A stretch of DNA of 13,400 bases from the NCBI GenBank assembly GCA_937858255.1, contig CALLZQ010000752.1, positions 1-13,400 of the forward strand. Reading direction: 5' to 3'. Every line of letters begins with the position of its first letter. The stretch's first letter is position 1. The notes below the pieces were generated by a model. That model saw only the letters and a list, made by a program, of their open reading frames with translations, had not been told where the DNA came from and made no database searches. Below are positions 6,342-11,808 of the stretch, piece by piece. Source of the stretch: an uncultured Tabrizicola sp. GTDB lineage: Bacteria > Pseudomonadota > Alphaproteobacteria > Rhodobacterales > Rhodobacteraceae. Position numbers and translations under genes: made by a program.

Positions 6342-7370
6342 ATGATGAACACCCCCATCACCGCGCCCTATCTGATTTATCTGGGCGACACACCGATGGC
6401 CGAACTGGCCAAGACCGGCGCTGGCCTTGCCTTCTGGCGGCCCGAGCGGTGCCTTGCCCAGTTGCGCGAACCGGGTTGTGCAGCGGATCTGGGCCTGCCC
6501 GATATGGACGAGGCCCAAGCGGCGGCGGCGGGCGCGCGCACGCTGGTCATAGGCACATCTGCCCCCGGTGGGCAATTGCCCCCGCATTGGACAGCGCGGA
6601 TTGCGCAAGCGATGGAGGCGGGGCTGGACATCGCATCAGGCCTGCATGTGTCATTGCGGTCAATCCCTGAACTGGCCGAGGCGGCCGATCGCACGGGTCG
6701 AGTGCTGCATGATGTGCGGCTGAACGCGGGGCCGTTTCCGATTGCGAACGGCCTGCCGCGCTCTGGGCGGCGGGTGCTGATGGTGGGCACCGATTGCGCG
6801 GTGGGCAAGAAATACTCGGCCCTCGCCATCCACCGCGAGCTGATCGCGCGCAACGTCCCCGCCACCTTTCGCGCCACCGGGCAGACCGGCGTGCTGATCG
6901 ACGGCCACGGCTTTGCCATCGATGCAATCGTGTCGGATTTCCTGGCGGGCGCGGTCGAGATGCTGACGCCCGCCGCCGCTTCAGACCACTGGGATGTGGT
7001 CGAAGGTCAGGGCGCACTGATCCATCCGGCCTATGCCGGGGTGTCCCTGGGCCTGCTGCACGGCGCGCAGCCCGAGTCCTTTGTGGTCTGCCACGAGGCC
7101 GGGCGCAGCGAAATGGCTGGCTTCCCCGGCCACCCCACTGGCAGCATCGCCGAGATCATCGAACTGACAACCCTTCCCAGCCCCGGGGTCTCGCCTGAGA
7201 CCCGCTGTGCTGGCACCTGCATCACCCCCCCCCGCCTGCCTGAGGCCGAGGCCCGCGCGACACTCGCAGCGACATCGGCCGAGCATGGCTTGCCCGCCAC
7301 AGACCCGGTGCGCTTTGGTGTCAGTGGGCTTGTAGACCGGCTGTTGGTGGCACAGGGAAAGCATGCCTAA
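6342..7370 (+). CDS. dgcN: DUF1611 protein, N-acetyltransferase DgcN-like
   Basis: 342-aa DUF1611 protein. It has an N-terminal domain (about 1-140), then a P-loop-like GTDCAVGKKY (149-158) opening a nucleotide-binding fold, and the family block EGQGALIHPAYAGVSLGLLHG (EGQG at 221-224). Proteins of this family encoded beside dgcA have been shown to N-acetylate D-glutamate, making the substrate for the racemase; sequence alone would not reveal that, and older annotations simply say DUF1611. Start: GGAG (6333-6336) lies 5 bases before ATG 6342; a second ATG at 6345 is equally in frame and also well spaced. It follows dgcA by 14 bp and is the last gene of the operon. The C-terminal part contains a C9 run (7225-7233) encoding TPP, which is replaced by more varied residues in most relatives as I recall them; the reading frame nonetheless continues normally to a good C-terminus. 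Confidence 0.82.
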   Translation: MMNTPITAPYLIYLGDTPMAELAKTGAGLAFWRPERCLAQLREPGCAADLGLPDMDEAQAAAAGARTLVIGTSAPGGQLPPHWTARIAQAMEAGLDIASGLHVSLRSIPELAEAADRTGRVLHDVRLNAGPFPIANGLPRSGRRVLMVGTDCAVGKKYSALAIHRELIARNVPATFRATGQTGVLIDGHGFAIDAIVSDFLAGAVEMLTPAAASDHWDVVEGQGALIHPAYAGVSLGLLHGAQPESFVVCHEAGRSEMAGFPGHPTGSIAEIIELTTLPSPGVSPETRCAGTCITPPRLPEAEARATLAATSAEHGLPATDPVRFGVSGLVDRLLVAQGKHA

Positions 7371-7464
7371 ACTGTCCAAAAATGGGGCGGCGCTATCCGG
7401 TCTGGCTATTCCCCGTATCCCTTGTGCTGCTTGACAGTGCCGCACAATGTCCAAACTGACAGCG

Positions 7465-7707
7465 GCAAACGTCCTGGGCAAGCAGTTCGCCTTCGAGTAG
7501 CCAGATCGGGACCTATAAAACATTGGAACACGGGAGCGTTCGATCTTCGTCGCGGCGGTTATGTGTCTCTAGTCCGGGTGTCGGATTGGATCCGCAACGC
7601 AAGTCGGCCAGACCACCGACGTTGTCCTGCGGGCATTGCTCATGAGGGTCGAGCCGCACAAGCCGGAGGCGAAAATGCTGATCCACTCAGAGGAGCGCAG
7701 CCAGTTA
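7465..7707 (+). pseudogene. Degenerate IS3-family transposase (orfB, integrase-core) remnant
   Basis: Short pieces in shifting frames line up in order with an IS3 orfB. NVLGKQFAFE, then a stop (7498-7500), then PDR (7468-7509) resembles the segment before the DITYI motif; TYKTLEHG (7511-7534) resembles TYIRTLEGW; GYVSLVRVSDWIRNASR (7557-7607) resembles GWLYLAVVLDLFSR; QTTDVVLRALLM (7609-7644) and a piece ending KMLIHSEERSQL (7672-7707) resemble the SRQTTDLVLRALLM ... VLIHSDQGSQF block. The catalytic Asp of HSDQGSQ is Glu here, and at least one frameshift and one stop break the frame. No orfA, terminal repeats or target duplication are visible. The element is long dead. The match is from memory of the family, not from a search. 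Confidence 0.62.
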
Positions 7708-8316
7708 AAAAACACCCACTTTGGTCTTCGTGCAGGCACGCATGCCACCGCCGGCGAGGTTGTGACTCGACTTTGTGGCTAAGTAGGCGAGCGTAGTCCT
7801 AAGCGGTGCACTGGTGCGACCCCTCCTTTGGAGATCGGCTTGAAAATGGCAGGCGAGGAGCGGCGCTCCGCATGGGCCATCTAAGCATTTTTGGCGAGAC
7901 CTTGCTGGCTGCCGGAGGGCCGGCATCACTCGCGGTCTAAGGGGGCGGGTCCAATACTTCAGGTGTCACCACGAATTATTCTGCGCTTCTTGCGGCGCGA
8001 GAGCGGCGAAGGTCTTAGTAACCTTGAGGTACAGCACGAGACGGCGCGAGCGGAATAACTCCTAGATCTGGTCGGCCATATCGAATACGAGTATCGTGGT
8101 TTCACGGATCTAGGCATGACCGTCGGGTGTACATCTCCCTGCACGGGCGAAATGGGCGAAACTACCGAGCATTGCCCGTCAACTGATATCTCGCACGGCT
8201 CTCGCTCTCAAAGACCCAATACGGCTGAAAGCAGTCTGACTGCAGTGCAGCATTGCAGTTGCAGCATCTCTGGATCTGCTGCCATTCGTGCCCCGGCATC
8301 CTGGCGGGTCAGACCC
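7708..8316. other. Non-coding or decayed stretch without a recognisable gene
   Basis: Six hundred bases between the transposase remnant and the RpiR gene contain only short open frames that break repeatedly and lack ribosome binding sites. One plus-strand segment around 7970-8110 reads as protein-like apart from an internal stop, including LLDLVGHIEYEYRGFTDLGM, but I do not recognise it. A small direct repeat TGCAGCAT occurs at 8246-8253 and 8260-8267. Base composition is less GC-biased and less codon-structured than the flanking genes, which fits decayed mobile or acquired DNA. Confidence 0.5.
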
Positions 8317-9165
8317 CTATCCCAAAATATCCAGTTCTTCATTGATGTCTTCGATCAGGCTGACGCGCTGCGCTGCGGTTTCCCCGACCAGCCCGACATG
8401 CGAGATGGCCAGCATGCGCAGCACAGAGACCAGGGTCGTAAAGCTGGGGATCAAGCCGTAGCTTGAGATATGGCAGCGCAGCGCAAGGTCGGAAAACCGC
8501 TTGGCCTGCGCCAGATTGCCGTGGTCGGTCAGGGAGATGATGCTGGCGCGCGTCGTCTTGGCATATGACAGGATCGCCTTCATCTCTCGAGGTTGCGGGC
8601 CCTGCGCCAGCACCACCATCACATCGCGCGGCCCCATCATCGCCAGATCCTCGGCCACGGCCCCACTCGTGATGCCGACGGCATGCACATTCGGCCGCAG
8701 GCGCGAGAACAGCACGCGCCCGTAATGCGCCAGCCAGGCGTCCGCCCCCAGTCCTAGAAACCACAGGCGCGGGGCATCGGCGATCAGTCGCGCCGCCTGA
8801 CGCAGGGTGTCGGGGCTCATTTCCTCGAAGGTGCGGGTGATGTTTGTCAGTTCCAGATCCAGATGGTCACCGATCTTACGGCCCAGCACGGTGGTTCCCG
8901 GTGTAGCCTGCGAATAGCTGTAGGGCTGGGTCCGGTTGCGCTCTTCGCGCGCCTGAAGCTTGACCTCTTCGAAATCCGCATAGCCCAGCGTTCGGAAGAA
9001 CCGCGCGGCTGTGGCCTTGGACACATCGGCGATCGCGGCCAGTTCCGTTGCAGTATGTGTTTCAATCAGCCCCGGCCTGTCCAGAATCACTGCGGCCAGC
9101 TTTTGCTCGCTCTTGGTCAGTCGGTCCAGCTTTTCCTGGATGCGCAGGGCCAGTCGTGTCGACAT
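8317..9165 (-). CDS. MurR/RpiR family transcriptional regulator
   Basis: 282-aa regulator. The N-terminal HTH_6 domain covers about 3-78, with helix-turn-helix TATELAAIADVSKATAARFF (38-57) followed by GYADFEEVK. The C-terminal SIS domain (about 124-255) normally binds a phosphosugar or other small ligand that controls DNA binding. It is divergent from the COG0212-importer operon, with a 126-bp intergenic region full of TGAAAC half-sites, so it most likely regulates that operon and itself. The start ATG at 9163-9165 has AGGAA on the minus strand a few bases upstream. The ligand is unknown; neighbouring genes do not point to a sugar, which is slightly unusual for the family but has precedent. 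Confidence 0.92.
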   Translation of the reverse strand: MSTRLALRIQEKLDRLTKSEQKLAAVILDRPGLIETHTATELAAIADVSKATAARFFRTLGYADFEEVKLQAREERNRTQPYSYSQATPGTTVLGRKIGDHLDLELTNITRTFEEMSPDTLRQAARLIADAPRLWFLGLGADAWLAHYGRVLFSRLRPNVHAVGITSGAVAEDLAMMGPRDVMVVLAQGPQPREMKAILSYAKTTRASIISLTDHGNLAQAKRFSDLALRCHISSYGLIPSFTTLVSVLRMLAISHVGLVGETAAQRVSLIEDINEELDILG

Positions 9166-9198
9166 TTATCATTCCTAAACAGATGGTTAATTTTTCTT

Positions 9199-9227
9199 TT
9201 GACAGAATGAAACCATAGTTTCATCAT
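9199..9227 (+). promoter_or_regulatory. Promoter of the COG0212-importer operon
   Basis: A perfect TTGACA (9199-9204) lies 17 bp upstream of CATCAT (9222-9227, 4 of 6 matches to TATAAT). The spacing is ideal for a sigma70-type promoter reading toward GTG 9292. The palindromic operator at 9207-9224 fills the spacer and touches the -10, so a bound repressor would exclude RNA polymerase. Confidence 0.55.
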
Positions 9228-9277
9228 TTTGAAACACGGGAACGTTTCACCGAAACTCTGAAACGACACTCTGAAAC
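9207..9277. promoter_or_regulatory. Operator array of TGAAAC / GTTTCA half-sites (probable RpiR target)
   Basis: Half-site TGAAAC appears at 9208-9213, 9230-9235, 9259-9264 and 9272-9277, and its complement GTTTCA at 9218-9223 and 9244-9249. The first pair forms ATGAAAC-CATA-GTTTCAT (9207-9224, 7-bp arms); the second pair forms a 6-bp-arm palindrome with an 8-base spacer (9230-9249). The last two sit in a 13-bp direct repeat of ACTCTGAAAC (9255-9264, 9268-9277). A variant CGAAAC is at 9251-9256. The location between the divergent RpiR gene and its presumed target makes RpiR the likely binder. Confidence 0.65.
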
Positions 9278-9291
9278 AGTAAGGATGCAAC

Positions 9292-10038
9292 GTGTCGAAA
9301 TCAAACATCATCCGACAGCAGATCTGGGGCAAACTGAAAAACGTGGCGCGGCCCGACACCCGCTTTGACATGAACTTTGCCGAGGTCATCCCCGACTTCG
9401 AGGGGTCCGAGATTGCCAATCGGCGCGTACTGGACATGGAGGCGTGCAAGAACGCCGAGTTCCTGTTCATCACCCCTGACAACTGTCTGGTTGAGATCCG
9501 TCGCGCCCTGATCGAGATGGGCAAGCCCTTCTTCATGTCCACTTACGGCATCTATCGCGGCTTTCTCTATATCGAGCCGGGGTCAGTGCCCAAAGGCCAT
9601 GAGCTCTATGCCGCATGGCTGGACGGGATGGAGCATTTCGGGCGACCGATTTCGCTGGAAGAGGTGGCGAAGAAGGGCAAGATCGACTTCCTTGTGACCG
9701 GCGCCTCGGCTGTTTCGGTGGATGGCGTGCGCTTTGGCAAGGGGCATGGGTTCTTTGATCTGGAATGGGGCATGTTCACCGACCTGGGGTTGGTGGGCGA
9801 AGAGACCCCGGTGGTGGCGGTGGTTCACGACTGTCAGGGCGTGCACGAAAAACTGCACCCCAGCCCGACCGACATCCTTGTCGACCACATCGCCACGCCC
9901 AATGGTCTGCACACTGTCGACCGCCGCGCCAAGCGTCCGCATGGCGTGATCTGGGACCTGCTGGAGCCCAAACAGATCGAGCAGACCCCGCCCTTGCAAG
10001 AGCTTCGGGTGATCCAGGGCCTGGCCCCCGCGACCTGA
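9292..10038 (+). CDS. COG0212 protein, 5-formyltetrahydrofolate cyclo-ligase paralogue
   Basis: 248-aa protein of the 5-FCL/MTHFS-like superfamily. The segment RFGKGHGFFDLEWGMF (147-162) corresponds to the nucleotide/folate-binding GxGxGYYD motif of true 5-FCL, and TDILVDHIATPNGLHTV (193-209) corresponds to the conserved PxDxxVDxxxTP region. It is longer than most true cyclo-ligases (about 180-200 aa), and the loop differs (GKGHGFFD), fitting the COG0212 paralogue group, which lacks demonstrated cyclo-ligase activity in several cases and has been linked by genome context to thiamin metabolism. The gene starts with GTG 9292, preceded by AAGGA (9281-9285); an ATG at 9285 is in another frame. 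It is the first gene of an operon with a THI5/NMT1-like importer, strengthening the thiamin-precursor idea. The reaction remains unknown. Confidence 0.8.
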   Translation: MSKSNIIRQQIWGKLKNVARPDTRFDMNFAEVIPDFEGSEIANRRVLDMEACKNAEFLFITPDNCLVEIRRALIEMGKPFFMSTYGIYRGFLYIEPGSVPKGHELYAAWLDGMEHFGRPISLEEVAKKGKIDFLVTGASAVSVDGVRFGKGHGFFDLEWGMFTDLGLVGEETPVVAVVHDCQGVHEKLHPSPTDILVDHIATPNGLHTVDRRAKRPHGVIWDLLEPKQIEQTPPLQELRVIQGLAPAT

Positions 10039-10055
10039 CAAACCATACATATAAC

Positions 10056-10061
10056 AGGAGG
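10056..10061 (+). promoter_or_regulatory. Consensus Shine-Dalgarno AGGAGG for the binding-protein gene
   Basis: AGGAGG lies 5 bases before ATG 10067. It is the strongest ribosome binding site in this operon, consistent with high production of the periplasmic binding protein relative to the weakly led, overlapping ATPase and permease genes. Confidence 0.8.
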
Positions 10062-10066
10062 TTGAA

Positions 10067-11038
10067 ATGACACTGACACTTGGACGTCGCGGCTTTCTGC
10101 AAACCGCAAGCATGGCAGGGGCTGCGCTGGCACTGCCTCGCATGGCGCGGGCGGCAACACCGTTTGCGATGCAGGCGGCCTGGATCAACGATGCCGAGTT
10201 TGCCGGTTACTTCCTTGCGATTGACAAGGGATACTTCGCCGAAGAGGGCCTGGAGCTTACCTATCTGCCTGGCGGCCCTGATGTGATTCCGGAGAGCACG
10301 ATCATCGCCGGACGGGCCGATCTGGCGCTGACCACGCCCGACACCACGATCCGGGCGATTACTGAACAGGGCGCCAAGTTCAAGATCATCGGCGCGCAGT
10401 ATCAGAAGAACCCGATTGGCGTCGTCTCTTTGAAGAAGAACCCGATCAACTCGCCTGCCGATCTGGTGGGCAAGACCATTGCCGTCCCGCCGGTGAACAT
10501 CGTGACGATCGAGGCGCTGCTGGCGCTGAACGGCATCGACAAGACGCAGGTCAACATTGTTCCCTATGCTTATGACCCGACCCCGCTGGTCAAAGGCGAG
10601 ATCGACGCAAGCCTGGATTTCACCACCAACGTCCCCTTCACCATCAGCCAGCTGGGCGAAGAGGCGCATTCGTTCCTGCTCTACGATCACGGCGTGACGC
10701 TGTACAATGACACCGTCGTGGTGACCGAGGAAACGCTGGCGACGAAACGCAAGGAACTGGTCGCCTGGCTGCGCGCCAGCCGCAAGGGCTGGGTCGAAGC
10801 ATTGGCTGACCCGGCTGTCTATCCGCCGCAATGGGAAGCGACCTGGTTTGCAGGAACTGGTCGCAGCATCGAAAACGAGGTCTACTTCAACACCGCCCAG
10901 AAGCCGCTGATCGAGGCCGAGGGTGGCATCTTCTCGATGACCGAAGAAGACATTGAAAAGAACATCGCCGCCTTGGCTGCCGTTGGCATCACCGGCACGC
11001 GCGACATGTTCGACACCACGCTGCTTGCGGAAATCTGA
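10067..11038 (+). CDS. ABC transporter substrate-binding protein, NMT1/THI5-like, Tat-exported
   Basis: 323-aa periplasmic binding protein. The N-terminus has a twin-arginine signal (LGRRGFLQ, residues 5-12), a moderately hydrophobic stretch and a cleavage site near ARA (27-29). The mature part starts with AWINDAEFAGYFLAIDKGYFAEEGL, the conserved opening of the NMT1/THI5-like group (PF09084), and includes ADLALTTPDTTIRAI and SPADLVGKTIAVPP, both regular features of this fold. Relatives bind thiamin pyrimidine precursors, taurine, nitrate, riboflavin or other heterocycles, so ligand cannot be assigned from family alone. The neighbouring COG0212 gene makes a thiamin-pyrimidine-type ligand attractive. 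The yeast THI5 CCCFC motif is absent, as expected for a binding protein. It follows COG0212 by 28 bp and its TGA overlaps the ATPase ATG by one base. Confidence 0.88.
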   Translation: MTLTLGRRGFLQTASMAGAALALPRMARAATPFAMQAAWINDAEFAGYFLAIDKGYFAEEGLELTYLPGGPDVIPESTIIAGRADLALTTPDTTIRAITEQGAKFKIIGAQYQKNPIGVVSLKKNPINSPADLVGKTIAVPPVNIVTIEALLALNGIDKTQVNIVPYAYDPTPLVKGEIDASLDFTTNVPFTISQLGEEAHSFLLYDHGVTLYNDTVVVTEETLATKRKELVAWLRASRKGWVEALADPAVYPPQWEATWFAGTGRSIENEVYFNTAQKPLIEAEGGIFSMTEEDIEKNIAALAAVGITGTRDMFDTTLLAEI

Positions 11039-11808
11039 TGGCAGCGATTCCGGGCATTTTGCTGCGAAACGTCTGCAAGACCTACCGCAGCCGGGGGTCC
11101 GAGGTTGTGGCGCTGGAGGGTATGACCCTGGATTGCCCGCCGGGGTCGTTCACGGCGCTCATCGGTCCTTCGGGTTGCGGGAAGTCTCCCGCGATGCGGA
11201 TTGCCCTGGGGCGGGAGGATCACGACTCAGGCGAAGTGCGAATCGCGGGACGGGCCCCCGCGCCCGCCACGGCCAGCGGAATCACCGGCGTCGCGTTCCA
11301 GGACGCGGCGCTGCTCCCATGGCGGTCAGTGGCGCGCAACATCGCCCTGCCGCTTGAAGTACTGGACCGCGATCCGTCGCGCTACAGCCACGAGATTGCA
11401 AAGCTGATCGAACTGGTGGGCCTAAAGGGTTATGAAAACGCTCTGCCCGGTCAGTTGTCGGGCGGAATGCGGCAGCGGGTATCCATTGCGCGGTCGCTGA
11501 TTACATCGCCCGAGGTATTGTTCATGGACGAACCCTTCGGCGCGCTGGACCAGATCCGGCGGCGGCAGATGAACATCGAATTGCAGCGGATCTGGCAGGA
11601 AACGAAGTCGACCGCACTTTTGGTCACCCATGGCATCGACGAGGCAGTGTTTCTAGCCGACTACGTGGTGGTGATGCACGCCAATCCGGGCCGGGTGGTC
11701 GAGGTGATCGAGATCCCCTTTCCCCGCCCGCGCCGCGAGGAATTTTTCGGCACGCCCGACTTCCACGCCATGACCGACCGCATCGCGCGTGTGCTGCATG
11801 GCCACTAG
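11038..11808 (+). CDS. ABC transporter ATP-binding protein (SsuB/TauB/ThiZ-like), altered after Walker A
   Basis: 256-aa ATPase of the nitrate/sulfonate/taurine/pyrimidine importer group. Motifs: Walker A GPSGCGKS (43-50), Q-loop FQD (87-89), signature LSGGMRQR (140-147), Walker B VLFMDEPFGALD (160-171), switch His in VTH (196-198). The residue after GKS, almost always Thr followed by Leu, is Pro51-Ala52 (codon CCC at 11188-11190), and the next part reads RIALGREDHDSG rather than the usual RIIAGLEDHDSG type. The rest is normal, so the protein is probably made, but the start of the P-loop helix is unusual. ATG 11038 overlaps the preceding stop by one base with only a weak GCGGAAA upstream, implying translational coupling. 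Its 3' end overlaps the permease start by 11 bases. Confidence 0.9.
   Translation: MAAIPGILLRNVCKTYRSRGSEVVALEGMTLDCPPGSFTALIGPSGCGKSPAMRIALGREDHDSGEVRIAGRAPAPATASGITGVAFQDAALLPWRSVARNIALPLEVLDRDPSRYSHEIAKLIELVGLKGYENALPGQLSGGMRQRVSIARSLITSPEVLFMDEPFGALDQIRRRQMNIELQRIWQETKSTALLVTHGIDEAVFLADYVVVMHANPGRVVEVIEIPFPRPRREEFFGTPDFHAMTDRIARVLHGH

Noticed and set aside
7422..7796. 124-codon plus-strand open frame in the gap
   Set aside because: It switches out of the frame that matches the IS3 transposase, has no ribosome binding site and no recognisable domain; the transposase pieces lie in several frames.
7959..8144. 61-codon minus-strand open frame in the gap
   Set aside because: Arg/Ser-rich, no ribosome binding site or family match; its complement looks slightly more protein-like but contains a stop.
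8231..8267. GCAG-rich cluster as a CRISPR-like or recombination repeat
   Set aside because: Only two 8-bp copies of TGCAGCAT with a 6-bp spacer; too short and too few for an array or attachment site.
8306..8316. GGGTCAGACCC palindrome just after the RpiR stop as a terminator
   Set aside because: The stem would be only 4 bp with a 3-base loop and has no T-tract on the RpiR strand.
9166..9291. TPP riboswitch upstream of the COG0212-importer operon
   Set aside because: The region is too short and holds none of the conserved THI-box segments; it is taken up by TGAAAC repeats and promoter elements.
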